DNA of 64,000 bases, taken from Legionellaceae bacterium. GTDB taxonomy: Bacteria; Pseudomonadota; Gammaproteobacteria; Legionellales; Legionellaceae. This document shows, in pieces, positions 47,048 through 56,368 of this stretch; positions within the stretch are counted from its first letter, which is position 1; each line of letters starts with the position of its first letter. The notes below the pieces were generated by a model. That model saw nothing but the letters and a program-made list of their open reading frames with translations. It was not told where the DNA came from and made no database searches. The translations under genes and the position numbers were made by a program. Location: NCBI GenBank assembly GCA_030148065.1, contig JASBUC010000013.1, positions 1 through 64,000 on the forward strand, read 5' to 3'.

Positions 47048-47551
47048 TTACTTAAGTGCCGCAATCACTTTGTTTGTAATATCTAACTTCTCTTCCATGT
47101 ATGGCACATTTTCACGCTGCAACACCAAGGTATATTTTTCTTTCTTGGCAAGTTTATCAATCACATTTTTTACTTTGCCAAAAAACGTTTCCATGGCCTG
47201 ATTTTGGGCTGAATTGAGATCTTGCTGATATTCAGAGCCATTTTTTTCTAAGGCCTGCTGTTGCTTGACAATGTTATCTTGCAAGGCTTTTTTATCAGAA
47301 TTACTCATAATTGAGCCATCTTTTTGCAGTTTATCCATATCCGCTTTAATCGCCTTTTGCTGTTCAACCAACTTTTGTTGTCTAGGTTTAAAGCGAGTCT
47401 CTAGATTTTCCTTAATGACCTTAACTTCAGGGGCCTTTGCAAACACTTCTCGTAAATCAACCACCCCAATGTTCATCGGATCTGCAACACTTACCATACT
47501 AGTAATTGCCAAACTGGCCAATAATAAACCCTTATAAACAATTCGACTCAT
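47048..47551 (-). CDS. skp: Periplasmic chaperone Skp (OmpH)
   Basis: 167 residues with a signal peptide (about 1-23, ending MVSVADP). It binds unfolded outer-membrane proteins for delivery to BamA. The body starts NIGVVDLREVFAKAPE and forms the long coiled-coil tentacle helices (about 45-140) rich in Lys and Gln; the end YTLVLQRENVPYMEEKLDIT fits the family. It lies 61 bases after bamA in the same direction, the common bamA-skp arrangement. Confidence 0.92.
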   Translation of the reverse strand: MSRIVYKGLLLASLAITSMVSVADPMNIGVVDLREVFAKAPEVKVIKENLETRFKPRQQKLVEQQKAIKADMDKLQKDGSIMSNSDKKALQDNIVKQQQALEKNGSEYQQDLNSAQNQAMETFFGKVKNVIDKLAKKEKYTLVLQRENVPYMEEKLDITNKVIAALK

Positions 47552-47612
47552 TCCTTTCTCCTTAAAATAAAGTAGACAAAATTATACCCAAAACAGTGGA
47601 AAATGCACCCTA

Positions 47613-49919
47613 TTAAACCGCAGATATTACAGTAAACTGGAACCTAGAGAGCTGATCACCAGGCTCAGAATTAATATCCCATCCCAAACTAAACGATAAT
47701 GGTCCAAGAGGCGATCGCCAATCAACCGCAACCCCAAACGAGCTTCTTAGATCCCCTGCATCAGTACCAGTATATTGACTGGGTGTGTTCTTAGCATACA
47801 CATTACCAACATCAACAAAAGCACTGGTTCGCACGCTTTCACGACTCAGTGGATAAGGTAAAATCAAGGCTAGAGTCCCCGAAACTAAGTAATTTCCGCC
47901 AATGGCGTTATTGTTTTCATCCTTAGGTCCCAAACTATAAGTATCAAACCCTCGGACCATGCCCATTGGGGCGATTCCGCCTGCAAAAAAGTTTTCAAAA
48001 AACGGCAGGCCTTCGCCATTAAACTGGTTTCCATAACCAATGCGTCCTGTGCCAGAAAGAATGAAGCCTCTAATCAATGGGTAATAGCCTTTTAAGACGT
48101 AAGATGACTTGTAATAACTAACCCCATCAGCAAATGGTGTTGCCAGTAACACGGAGAGTTGTTGACTATACCCTTTTGTTGGGAATGGAAACTGGTCATA
48201 GGTGTTTTGTGTAAAACCTAAGGTCGCTCTAACCTCATCATAGCGTGTGCCAAACTCCGTAACGAAATTGTTTAGCGGTGCAGCTGGTGCCCCACCCAGA
48301 GAGGTGATTTTTAAGTGTTCTAACCCCCCTCCTAGCTGCAGACTGCTGGTATTAGTTAATGGAATGTTGTAATTAACTTCACCACCTAATTTATCAGAGC
48401 TAAAGGTTGCAATGTCTAACTTGCTTGGATCGACTGTTTGGAAATAGAGACTATACCCTCGACCAACCCCTTCTTTAGTGTACAAAGGATTGTAATAGCT
48501 AAGAGAGTAACTCTCTCCCCAATAGCTCGCATTAAAATTAATTCCAATTTCTTTACCACTTCCCATGAAATTCTTTTGATTAAACCCAGCCCTTATTTCT
48601 GGGCCATTTGTGCCATACCCCACGGAAGCACTCGCTTCAGCAGTAGGCGCTTCCTCAATTGAAAAATCTAAATCAACTTGATTATTGGTATTAGGAACTG
48701 GCTTTGTTTTATAGTTAACATTTTTTAAGTAGCCCTGTGTATTGAGCTGTCGAACAGACTCATTAATGTTTTTTAGCGATAAAACACTGGCTTCATCTTG
48801 TTTAATAATGTGTCGAAGCACCGGATCAGCCGTTTTGGTATTACCAGAGAAGTTAATTCGTCTAACATAGACCGTTCTTCCTGGATCAATGAAAATTTTA
48901 ATCAAAATTGTTTTATTTTTTTCATTAATTACAGGTTCAGGTCTAATGGTAGGAAAGCCAAAGCCATGATTTCCTAATACATTCCCAATATTGGTAATTG
49001 ACTTTTGCACCAGCTCTCTGGAGAAAAGATCACCTTTCTTAAATTGGATTTGATTCTCTAAATGATATTTTTTAATCGCACGCCCACCTTCGAGTTTGGC
49101 CCCAGTAAAGTGATACTGACTGCCCTCCTTCACGCGAATATTAATGTAGACTTCCTTTTTATCTGGGGTCAATAAAACCTGATAAGACGTTATGTCTGCC
49201 TTAATATATCCATGATTTTGATAATAGGCACGAATGGCCTCAAGCGATTGAGTTAGAGCATAATCGGTAAACTGGTCCTTTTTTGTGACATAGGTTAGAG
49301 AGTTACTCTCTGATAAGCTCATTTCACCTTTTAGCGTCTTACTTGAAACTTTTTTATTACCAAAGAAGTTAATTTTTTTAATTAAGGCCACTCGGCCTTC
49401 TGAAATAACTAATTTAACCGACACCCGGTTGCCTGTTAATTCTGTCACTTCCTCTGCGATGATTGCATTGTACTTTCCTCGGCGACTGTACTCTTGTTTT
49501 AATTCATTAATAAGCTGAGTCATTGCTGCTTTGTTGTAGATCCTACCGCGCTTTATTCCCATGTTAGAGAGGACTTCTAACAACTTATCGCGTGGGATGT
49601 CCTTATTACCACGAACAGTTAATACGCCAATGGTTGGTCGTTCAACGACTTTAATAACCAGTGTATTGCCTCGTTGCTCAAGTCGAATGTCTTTGAAAAA
49701 ACCTGTCTTATATAATGATTTAATGATTTCTTTGGAGTTGGCACGAGTAATTTGTTGGCCTTCTTTTACAGGTAAATAGCTACGAACCGTCTTAGCCCCA
49801 ATGCCGGAGAGGCCTTCAATTTTGATTGCCTCAATTGTGAAAGCAAAACTTGCAGCAACTGGTATTGAGGCCATCACCAGACCCAAACACCCTCTTACAA
49901 ATTGATTATCTTTTGTCAT
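47613..49919 (-). CDS. bamA: Outer-membrane protein assembly factor BamA
   Basis: 768 residues. It inserts beta-barrel proteins into the outer membrane. A signal peptide (about 1-27) is followed by five POTRA domains (about 28-430, first strand FTIEAIKIEGLSGIGAKTV) and a 16-strand barrel. The barrel-lid motif VRGF is in MGMVRGFDTYSLGP (about 656-669) and a later SSFGVAVDWRSPLGPLSFSL. The C-terminus reads SRFQFTVISAV, ending in Val rather than the usual aromatic. Its start overlaps the rseP stop by four bases. Confidence 0.96.
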   Translation of the reverse strand: MTKDNQFVRGCLGLVMASIPVAASFAFTIEAIKIEGLSGIGAKTVRSYLPVKEGQQITRANSKEIIKSLYKTGFFKDIRLEQRGNTLVIKVVERPTIGVLTVRGNKDIPRDKLLEVLSNMGIKRGRIYNKAAMTQLINELKQEYSRRGKYNAIIAEEVTELTGNRVSVKLVISEGRVALIKKINFFGNKKVSSKTLKGEMSLSESNSLTYVTKKDQFTDYALTQSLEAIRAYYQNHGYIKADITSYQVLLTPDKKEVYINIRVKEGSQYHFTGAKLEGGRAIKKYHLENQIQFKKGDLFSRELVQKSITNIGNVLGNHGFGFPTIRPEPVINEKNKTILIKIFIDPGRTVYVRRINFSGNTKTADPVLRHIIKQDEASVLSLKNINESVRQLNTQGYLKNVNYKTKPVPNTNNQVDLDFSIEEAPTAEASASVGYGTNGPEIRAGFNQKNFMGSGKEIGINFNASYWGESYSLSYYNPLYTKEGVGRGYSLYFQTVDPSKLDIATFSSDKLGGEVNYNIPLTNTSSLQLGGGLEHLKITSLGGAPAAPLNNFVTEFGTRYDEVRATLGFTQNTYDQFPFPTKGYSQQLSVLLATPFADGVSYYKSSYVLKGYYPLIRGFILSGTGRIGYGNQFNGEGLPFFENFFAGGIAPMGMVRGFDTYSLGPKDENNNAIGGNYLVSGTLALILPYPLSRESVRTSAFVDVGNVYAKNTPSQYTGTDAGDLRSSFGVAVDWRSPLGPLSFSLGWDINSEPGDQLSRFQFTVISAV

Positions 49920-51298
49920 TTAAACCCATTCCTATTAACTTCATATGAGTTCTCACTCATGTTTAAACGTCTAAAATCATTGCTGAAAGCAATGATGGTA
50001 AGCAAACAAAGAAAAAGCGCTCCGACCATAATGAATTTCTGTCTTAGCTCCATAGACATTGCCTTTCCGCATATTGCTTCATATCCTATAAACATTAAAT
50101 GGCCACCATCCAACATTGGAATTGGCAATAAATTTAACACTCCAAGCCCGATGCTCACAATTGCTAAAAAAAATAAAAAAGAAGACAGGCCGTTACTTGC
50201 GGCACCCGTTGCCTCTGAGGCAATGCCAACGGGCCCTGCAAGTTCCTTCAGTGAGGCCTCGGCAAAAATAAGTCGTTTAACCCCGTTTAAGGTCATATAA
50301 AGTAATTGATTCATTTCAGAAAACGCATATGAAATGGATTCTATTGGACCATAGTGAATCTTGCTAACATATCCCTGTGGTAATTCGGGGGGGGGGCTTT
50401 TTATGCCTAATAAAACCTTCTTGTCATTGGAAAACTTAAGAAGATTGTCACGCGCAAGCGCAAAAGAATGCCTCTTGCCAGATCGCAAAACCGTAAGGGA
50501 TATAAAATCCCCCTCACTTTTTGCCAAAAGGGTCGCAAGCCCTTGCCAATTTGTGATGGTTTGCTGATTGATTGTTAGAATTCTATCACCTGGCTGTAGG
50601 CCGACTTGGTAAGCAGGAGAGTCCTTGACCACCTCACCAATCACAGCTGGTAACTCTGGACGATAGAATTCAAAGCCAAGGCTCTGAGGAAAAGGCGCAG
50701 CTTTACTAGAGAGCACTTTCTCAATAGGCAGTGTGCGTGTTAATTTTTTTCCATTTCTATCCTGCACAGTGACTGTGGCTTTTGTTAACTCACTTTGTAG
50801 TGTAAGTAGGCGTTTATGAAATTGAGCCCAGCTGTGGATGTCTTTATTTTCTACGGCTTTAATTCTATCTAGTCGCTCAAAACCAGACTTTTCGGCTATG
50901 GAGTCCTCCATCGTGCCACCAACAATCGGTGTGAGCGCATAAACACCCATTTGGAACATCAGCCACAGTAATAAAAAAGCCAATAAGAAATTAAATATGG
51001 GGCCCGCAATAATAATAATAAAGCGCTTTAATAAGGGTTGGTTACAAAAAGCTCGTTGCTCATCTAACGCCCCTTTCGTGACATCATCGCCTAGTAATCT
51101 AACGTAGCCACCTAACGGGATAAGAGACAATTTAAATAATGTCCCTCCTTTTGAGGTAAAGCCAAAGAGTTGCTTACCAAAACCTATAGAAAAACAGAGT
51201 ACTTTGACACCGAGAGCACGAGCAGCAAGATAATGACCTAATTCATGAAACATCACCAAGAGGGTAATAACTATCAAAAAATACACTAACATCGACAT
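49916..51298 (-). CDS. rseP: Site-2 protease RseP
   Basis: 460 residues. An inner-membrane zinc protease that cleaves anti-sigma factors and leftover signal peptides. The zinc site HELGH is in VMFHELGHYLAARAL (about 15-29), two PDZ domains lie at about 110-290 and the second zinc ligand is in NLLPIPMLDGGHLMF (about 387-401). Four membrane segments. A run of ten C on the coding strand (50397-50406) encodes SPPP between the PDZ region and the third helix. It follows cdsA by eight bases and overlaps bamA by four. dxr, usually between cdsA and rseP, is absent. Confidence 0.95.
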   Translation of the reverse strand: MSMLVYFLIVITLLVMFHELGHYLAARALGVKVLCFSIGFGKQLFGFTSKGGTLFKLSLIPLGGYVRLLGDDVTKGALDEQRAFCNQPLLKRFIIIIAGPIFNFLLAFLLLWLMFQMGVYALTPIVGGTMEDSIAEKSGFERLDRIKAVENKDIHSWAQFHKRLLTLQSELTKATVTVQDRNGKKLTRTLPIEKVLSSKAAPFPQSLGFEFYRPELPAVIGEVVKDSPAYQVGLQPGDRILTINQQTITNWQGLATLLAKSEGDFISLTVLRSGKRHSFALARDNLLKFSNDKKVLLGIKSPPPELPQGYVSKIHYGPIESISYAFSEMNQLLYMTLNGVKRLIFAEASLKELAGPVGIASEATGAASNGLSSFLFFLAIVSIGLGVLNLLPIPMLDGGHLMFIGYEAICGKAMSMELRQKFIMVGALFLCLLTIIAFSNDFRRLNMSENSYEVNRNGFK

Positions 51299-51306
51299 GA
51301 TAATTC

Positions 51307-52122
51307 TTAGTTACCTAACACTGGGCTTAAGTGCTGAAACAGTCCAAACACGAAGCTTGCAGTTATCAGGCTGTCTAAGCGGTCTAGAAAGCCACCATGC
51401 CCTGGCAAAAGAGCCCCTGTGTCTTTTAAGTTCAAGCGTCGCTTTAACATGCTAATAAATAAATCCCCCACTACAGAACCTATAACGAGCAAGACTGTCA
51501 ACAAGCTAAAAGCCAACAGCGTCTGTTGAGGCTTAAAACAATAGAAGGCCATCAACATTACAATAAACGCAGCCCCAAACCCGCTAGCAAGACCTTCAAT
51601 GGTCTTATTTGGACTAACCATAGGAATTAATTTATGGCGTCCAAAGCGTTTACCACCAAAGTAGGCACCAACATCACTTGCCCAAACAACAAACAACAGA
51701 TACAAAAGCCAGGCTACCCCATTGGGCGCTTGTTTTAAGTGAGCAACTACGCCATAAAAATCTGCTAAAAAACTAACCCCAAAAAACGCAATCAATAAGC
51801 GACTGTCCCAGTATTTTGCGCTCTTAGGATAAGTAATAAGTAACCCAGTAATGGCCCCCCATAAGAGCGCATTCATAAGCATTAATTGCCAACATGGAAA
51901 ATAGACTCTTTGTAAGGCACAAAGAAACAGAAAAAATAAGAAAAATGCACTCTGAATGTGAGTGCGTAATGGAATGAGTTTTAACCACTCTAAGCCCATT
52001 ACAATTAATACAAGAGCAAAACCTATGTTAAATAGTTTGGTAGAGCTCATAATAATGAAACATAAAACAAGAGGCGCTAAAATCAGTCCTGTAATCAATC
52101 TCTGTTTAAGCATTGTTCTCAC
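51307..52122 (-). CDS. cdsA: Phosphatidate cytidylyltransferase
   Basis: 271 residues with about seven to eight membrane segments. It makes CDP-diacylglycerol from phosphatidate and CTP, the precursor of all phospholipids. The C-terminal signature appears as SMLKRRLNLKDTGALLPGHG followed by GFLDRLDSL, with a preceding SDVGAYFGGKRFGRHKL and SPNKTIEGLASG. It is the first gene of cdsA-rseP-bamA-skp-fabZ-lpxA-serS. Upstream, where uppS is expected, lies a gene in the opposite direction. Confidence 0.95.
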   Translation of the reverse strand: MRTMLKQRLITGLILAPLVLCFIIMSSTKLFNIGFALVLIVMGLEWLKLIPLRTHIQSAFFLFFLFLCALQRVYFPCWQLMLMNALLWGAITGLLITYPKSAKYWDSRLLIAFFGVSFLADFYGVVAHLKQAPNGVAWLLYLLFVVWASDVGAYFGGKRFGRHKLIPMVSPNKTIEGLASGFGAAFIVMLMAFYCFKPQQTLLAFSLLTVLLVIGSVVGDLFISMLKRRLNLKDTGALLPGHGGFLDRLDSLITASFVFGLFQHLSPVLGN

Positions 52123-52151
52123 TTAATGACGAAATGACGCATACTTAACCC

Positions 52152-52206
52152 AAGATCTTAAGCCTGGATCTTTAAGAAATGCCACAGTCTACACATTTTA
52201 AGATCC
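52152..52206. other. Overlapping inverted repeats in a divergent gap
   Basis: AAGATC and GATCTT arms flank TTAAGCCTG (about 52152-52172), and GGATCTTTAAGAAATG (52166-52181) pairs imperfectly with CATTTTAAGATCC (52194-52206). The two structures share bases and so exclude each other. They lie between divergent cdsA and the 52218 gene and end 12 bases before its start, fitting an operator or a leader hairpin; no T run follows. Confidence 0.5.
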
Positions 52207-52217
52207 GTTGACCAGGT

Positions 52218-53105
52218 ATGACGAATATATACTCAGAATACTTGAAAAGACGCATAGGTTGCATAAAAAAACCATGGCTCACTATAATGAAGGTATTAGA
52301 TCCTATTAGAGATCGATCATTGATTGGTTTGCTTAGCTCTCTCAAACAGCATTTTAATAAGCCTTTGCTCAAAGGCCATTTAATTTACAACAGTAAAAAT
52401 ACACTCGGTAAGATTTATGTGTTTGAAAATTCTGAGTACCGATGGCTTTGCTTTGATAAAAATGCGATTCAAACTCAAATCTTTAAAAAAAAACCATGGC
52501 AACCTGCCATGCAATTTATTAAGCCGCTGACACTCCTAATTAAACTTAAGCCGGTTGAAGACGTGCTTATCTTAGGAGGCGGTGCAGGCTCCCTCTATCA
52601 TTATTTACAACACCAATGTCCACAAACAACACTCACATTCATTGAATATAATCCTGAAGTATTAAGAGTTGGCAAATATTTTTTCTTTCTACCGGATGAC
52701 TATGCAGAATTACATGAAGCTAAGTCATTTATTAGTGAGGGAACAAAACGCTATGGACATATAATCGTTGATCTTTATTCAAGTCACATTAGTCCCTTGT
52801 ATCAAGATCTTGCTTTTTTAGAACAGTTAAAAAAACGCAGCCAACATGGCATTAGCTTTAACATCCTATGCAGTGCTGACAAAATGAAACAAACCATTGC
52901 TATGCTTCGGACAGTTTTTGGTCAAAACACATTGGTTCTTTTCATTCCAAAATCAACCAACGTTATTTTGCATGTTTTATTGGAGCAACCAGTTAGTCAT
53001 GTTATTCATCAGTTGAATAAAAAAGGGCTAATTGGTCACTGCCATTGGGATGCTGTGCTGGGATTTTATGCTAAATCTCAACTAGGTCCGCTTCTTTTTC
53101 TTTAA
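52218..53105 (+). CDS. Spermidine synthase-like/Rossmann methyltransferase-fold protein
   Basis: 295 residues. The central part has the nucleotide-binding pattern of aminopropyltransferases and class I methyltransferases: [15 protein letters not shown] (about 116-130), then [17 protein letters not shown] (about 141-157) with the acidic residue binding the ribose, and [11 protein letters not shown] (about 181-191). The spermidine-synthase DxY/DP active-site Asp is not evident, so the substrate is open. The start may be here or at residue 24. It faces against all its neighbours, sits where uppS normally lies, and its last 35 bases overlap frr on the other strand. Confidence 0.7.
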   Translation: MTNIYSEYLKRRIGCIKKPWLTIMKVLDPIRDRSLIGLLSSLKQHFNKPLLKGHLIYNSKNTLGKIYVFENSEYRWLCFDKNAIQTQIFKKKPWQPAMQFIKPLTLLIKLKPVEDVLILGGGAGSLYHYLQHQCPQTTLTFIEYNPEVLRVGKYFFFLPDDYAELHEAKSFISEGTKRYGHIIVDLYSSHISPLYQDLAFLEQLKKRSQHGISFNILCSADKMKQTIAMLRTVFGQNTLVLFIPKSTNVILHVLLEQPVSHVIHQLNKKGLIGHCHWDAVLGFYAKSQLGPLLFL

Positions 53106-53628
53106 TAAGAGTGTCCACTACCGAGATGTATTTATCAGTGATTTTTTGAATCAAATCTTCACCACGTCTTTCATCATCTTCAGAAATTTCTTTCTCTTTA
53201 AGAAGCTCCTTCATGGTGCCATTGGCATCTCGTCGTATGTTTCGTATTGCAATACGACCACTCTCAGCAATACCACGAACAACCTTAATCAATTCTTTAC
53301 GACGTTCTTCAGTTAAGGCTGGCATTGGAACCCGAATAGAAGTGCCAGAGGTCGCAGGGTTTAAGCCCAAATCAGCATTCAAGATTGCTTTCTCAACAGC
53401 TTGAACCATGGTTTTTTCCCATGGTGTTACCATCAACATTCTTGAGTCACTGGCAGTAATGTTTGCCACTTGGTTCAGTGGGGTAGATGAGCCATAATAG
53501 TCCACCATAACTTTTTCTAGAAAAGCAGGATGAGCACGCCCTGTCCGAACTCTTGAAATCTCGACTTTAAAGGCCTCAATGCTTTTTTGCATTCTGCTCT
53601 CAGCATCTTGCTTGATGTCATTAATCAT
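53071..53628 (-). CDS. frr: Ribosome recycling factor
   Basis: 185 residues, standard. It splits post-termination ribosomes with EF-G. The L-shaped protein has the three-helix bundle with [20 protein letters not shown] (about 22-41), [17 protein letters not shown] and [20 protein letters not shown], ending [15 protein letters not shown]. It follows pyrH by four bases. Its 3' end overlaps the convergent 52218 gene by 35 bases, so frr is the last gene of rpsB-tsf-pyrH-frr. Confidence 0.97.
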   Translation of the reverse strand: MINDIKQDAESRMQKSIEAFKVEISRVRTGRAHPAFLEKVMVDYYGSSTPLNQVANITASDSRMLMVTPWEKTMVQAVEKAILNADLGLNPATSGTSIRVPMPALTEERRKELIKVVRGIAESGRIAIRNIRRDANGTMKELLKEKEISEDDERRGEDLIQKITDKYISVVDTLIKEKEADLVEI

Positions 53629-53632
53629 TGGT

Positions 53633-54364
53633 TTAGCCTCCTATCTTTGTGCCAATTTTCTCGCCTTGGACAATCTCTTTGATAGCATTTTCTTGTCCCA
53701 TATCAAATATCACTAAAGGCATATTGTGTTCACGACATAAACAGATTGCCGTTGAATCCATAACTGCTAAATTCTTTGCTAGGACCTCATCATAGCTAAG
53801 TGACTCATAGCGTTCTGCTTCAGGATGAAGAACAGGATCTGCGGAGTAAACACCATCTACTTTGGTCGCTTTCAGTACCACATCGACATCAACTTCAATG
53901 CCTCTTAAACAGGCTGCCGTGTCTGTAGTAAAGAAAGGGTTACCAGTGCCTGCTGCAAAAATAACCACATGTCCCGTTCGCAAATGCGTAATGGCTTTTC
54001 TACGATGATAAGAATCTACCACTCCTAACATCGGGATAGCAGACATAATGCGGGCAGGCAAATCAATCCGCTCAAGCGCATCTCGCATGGCAAGTGCATT
54101 CATGACTGTTGCAAGCATGCCCATATGGTCACCAGTTACGCGCCCCAGACCTGCTTCTGATAAAGCTTTTCCTCGAAATAAGTTACCGCCACCAATGACG
54201 ACGCCAACTTCAACTCCTAGTAGAACAAGCTCATGTATCTCAGCAGCCAATCTATCTAAAATAGAGGGGCAGATCCCACCTGGAGCACCTTCGCCCATCA
54301 GCGCCTCGCCACTCAGTTTAAGCAGAATTCGTTTATAAGCTAAAGGTGTCTCAGATGTTGTCAT
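53633..54364 (-). CDS. pyrH: Uridylate kinase
   Basis: 243 residues. It phosphorylates UMP to UDP and is controlled by UTP and GTP. Amino acid kinase fold: [16 protein letters not shown] (about 11-26), [12 protein letters not shown] (about 56-67), [19 protein letters not shown] (about 79-97) and the [18 protein letters not shown] segment (about 140-157). It lies between tsf (five bases) and frr (four bases). Confidence 0.97.
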   Translation of the reverse strand: MTTSETPLAYKRILLKLSGEALMGEGAPGGICPSILDRLAAEIHELVLLGVEVGVVIGGGNLFRGKALSEAGLGRVTGDHMGMLATVMNALAMRDALERIDLPARIMSAIPMLGVVDSYHRRKAITHLRTGHVVIFAAGTGNPFFTTDTAACLRGIEVDVDVVLKATKVDGVYSADPVLHPEAERYESLSYDEVLAKNLAVMDSTAICLCREHNMPLVIFDMGQENAIKEIVQGEKIGTKIGG

Positions 54365-54369
54365 TGAGT

Positions 54370-55254
54370 TTATCCCTCTCGTACTTGAGCCATTACTTCC
54401 TCAACAAAATTGTCTTCTTTTTTCTCAATGCCTTCTCCAACTTCATATCGAATAAAGCGGATAACTTCAGCATTTTTATCTTTTAATAACTTAGATACTT
54501 TTAGTGAAGGATCTTTAACAAATGGCTGTCCCTGTAGGCTTACTTCATCAAGGAACTTATTAATTCGACCTTCAATCATTTTTTCAATAATTTCTTGTGG
54601 TTTGCCACTTTCTTGAGCTTGTGAGGTAAAAATATCACGCTCTTTATCAATCAACTCTTGTGGAACTTGAGATTTTGAAACAACAACCGGTTTGCTAGCT
54701 GCAATATGCATGGCTATGTCTTTTGCTAAAGCAGCATCACCACCATTTAGCTCAACTAACACACCAATACGCCCACCATGAACGTAACAACCCACGTTAT
54801 TTTCTGTGTTCATGCGCTCAAACCGTCGTACTTTAATGTTCTCACCAATTTTAGTAATCAGTGCTTTACGCGCTTCTTCAACAGACACAGTCTCATTATT
54901 CATCGCAGCAGAAGCCAATGCATCCACATCACCAACGGTCTCATTTGCAAGCACAGTCGCCGCAACGTTATTAGAAAAGGCGTTGAATTGATCGTCTCTG
55001 GCAACAAAATCTGTCTCACTGTTAATTTCGACCATAACCGCATGATTAGCAGCGTCGTTGGCACTAATGCAGATTACGCCTTCTGCAGCCGTTCTATCTG
55101 CTTTTTTATCAGCTTTTGCTTGACCAGCTTTTCTCATTTCAGCAATGGCAACTTCTAAATCGCCGTTACTAGCAGTGAGTGCTTTCTTGCACTCCATCAT
55201 TCCCGCACCCGTTCTTTCTCTAAGCTCTTTTACCATAGAGGCTGTAATTGACAT
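54370..55254 (-). CDS. tsf: Elongation factor Ts
   Basis: 294 residues. It exchanges GDP for GTP on EF-Tu. The N-terminal UBA-like domain has the family signature [20 protein letters not shown] (about 8-27) and AIAEMRKAG; the core reads [16 protein letters not shown] (about 75-90), which contacts EF-Tu with TDFV. C-terminal [22 protein letters not shown] is typical. It follows rpsB by 73 bases containing a strong hairpin. Confidence 0.97.
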   Translation of the reverse strand: MSITASMVKELRERTGAGMMECKKALTASNGDLEVAIAEMRKAGQAKADKKADRTAAEGVICISANDAANHAVMVEINSETDFVARDDQFNAFSNNVAATVLANETVGDVDALASAAMNNETVSVEEARKALITKIGENIKVRRFERMNTENNVGCYVHGGRIGVLVELNGGDAALAKDIAMHIAASKPVVVSKSQVPQELIDKERDIFTSQAQESGKPQEIIEKMIEGRINKFLDEVSLQGQPFVKDPSLKVSKLLKDKNAEVIRFIRYEVGEGIEKKEDNFVEEVMAQVREG

Positions 55255-55288
55255 AAATCTCTCCAGAATTTGGATTGTTAGTTAAGAT

Positions 55289-55312
55289 CCTCTGCTTTGA
55301 TTAAAGCAGAGG
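55289..55312 (-). other. Hairpin in the rpsB-tsf gap
   Basis: CCTCTGCTTT and AAAGCAGAGG form a perfect 10-bp stem with a four-base loop, 15 bases after the rpsB stop. On the transcribed strand no T run follows, so partial termination or RNA processing is more likely than full termination. Confidence 0.6.
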
Positions 55313-55327
55313 CAAAATCAGGAAGTG

Positions 55328-56116
55328 TTACTCTTCTGTTGCTTTGTCAGAGTTGTCTTCGCCGTCAGTCTTAGCTGCTTCTTGCTCTTTGACTTCCTCA
55401 ACAAACTCTTCCTTTTTCACGCCTGCTGGGCTACTTGCTTTGGCTTCAAGGATAGCATCTGCAACACTTGTTACATAAATTTCAATCGCTCTCATTGAGT
55501 CATCATTACCAGGAATAATGTAATCAATGCCTTCTGGGCTGTTGTTTGTATCAACTACACCAACAACTGGGATCTTTAATTTTTGTGCTTCTTTAACCGC
55601 AATGTTTTCATAGCCAACATCAATGACAAAAAGGGCTTCTGGTAAACCACCCATGTCTTTAATACCACCTAAACCACATTCTAGCTTTGATAATTCACGG
55701 CTAAGCATAAGAGCTTCTTTTTTTATCATTCGCTCAAAAGCACCTGAATCTCTCATTTTTTCAAGCTCTTTTAGACGATTAATTGACTGTCGAACGGTCT
55801 TGTAGTTCGTTAACATACCGCCCAACCAGCGATAATCTACATAAGGCATCCCACAACGAGTTGCTTGCTCACGAATGGTTTCTTGGGCTGCTCTTTTGGT
55901 ACCAACAAATAAAATGCGACCTTTATTGGCTGCAACTTTACCGACGTAGTTTAGAACGTCTTGGAAAAGAGGAAGCGTTTGCTCTAAATCAATGATGTGA
56001 ACTTTGTTTCGTGCACCAAAAATGTAAGGTGCCATTTTAGGATCCCAATAACGTGTTCTGTGTCCAAAATGGACGCCGGCACGTAACATGTCGTGCATAC
56101 TAACTTTCGATACCAT
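55328..56116 (-). CDS. rpsB: 30S ribosomal protein S2
   Basis: 262 residues, slightly longer than most because of an acidic tail. It binds the small subunit late in assembly. Signatures: [19 protein letters not shown] (about 10-28), [20 protein letters not shown] and [18 protein letters not shown] (about 187-204). The tail ([20 protein letters not shown] region) is Glu-rich. A strong promoter and structured leader precede it. It heads rpsB-tsf-pyrH-frr and lies downstream of ftsZ, a join not seen in enterobacteria. Confidence 0.98.
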   Translation of the reverse strand: MVSKVSMHDMLRAGVHFGHRTRYWDPKMAPYIFGARNKVHIIDLEQTLPLFQDVLNYVGKVAANKGRILFVGTKRAAQETIREQATRCGMPYVDYRWLGGMLTNYKTVRQSINRLKELEKMRDSGAFERMIKKEALMLSRELSKLECGLGGIKDMGGLPEALFVIDVGYENIAVKEAQKLKIPVVGVVDTNNSPEGIDYIIPGNDDSMRAIEIYVTSVADAILEAKASSPAGVKKEEFVEEVKEQEAAKTDGEDNSDKATEE

Positions 56117-56142
56117 AATTATACTCCAGGGTTATTAATACC

Positions 56143-56214
56143 CACACATCCCATTAAGTACTCCATTATGACGTCTAACAGAGACCCTACCTAATGTGTC
56201 GATGTGTGTACTTA
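56143..56214 (-). promoter_or_regulatory. Structured rpsB leader, candidate S2 autoregulation site
   Basis: In the leader, CACACATC (56143-56150) pairs with GATGTGTG (56201-56208), and TAAGTAC (56155-56161) pairs with GTACTTA (56208-56214). The pairs interleave, so they form a pseudoknot or exclude each other. In Escherichia coli S2 represses its own operon through the rpsB leader; a similar role here is inferred. Confidence 0.5.
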
Positions 56215-56272
56215 AATAATTGCATTTACGAGAAATGCGCTAAATGCTACTTCTAGATAAGAAGCAACCCTA

Positions 56273-56293
56273 AGCAGTTTTCTCACTTAGGGT
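56273..56293. other. Hairpin in the ftsZ-rpsB gap
   Basis: An inverted repeat of about 9 bp (AACCCTAAG and CTTAGGGTT) with an 11-base loop lies at roughly 56268-56296, near the expected start of the rpsB transcript. It lacks a T run on either strand, so it may be a 5' protective hairpin of the rpsB message or a weak end for ftsZ. Confidence 0.45.
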
Positions 56294-56306
56294 TAAAAGC
56301 AGCTGC

Positions 56307-56335
56307 TTTATACCACAGTTTTTATATGCTCGCAA
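56307..56335 (-). promoter_or_regulatory. rpsB promoter
   Basis: On the minus strand TTGCGA (56330-56335) and TATAAA (56307-56312) are separated by exactly 17 bp. Transcription would start near 56300, giving a leader of about 185 bases before rpsB, similar to the E. coli one. It lies in the 252-base gap after ftsZ. Confidence 0.7.
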
Positions 56336-56368
56336 GGGATGCTGCTTTCAAGCTTTTACTATAAAGTG

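Noticed and set aside
47583-47594. TATACCCAAAA resembling the element end
   Set aside because: Only about 11 bases match, with no continuation of the repeat.
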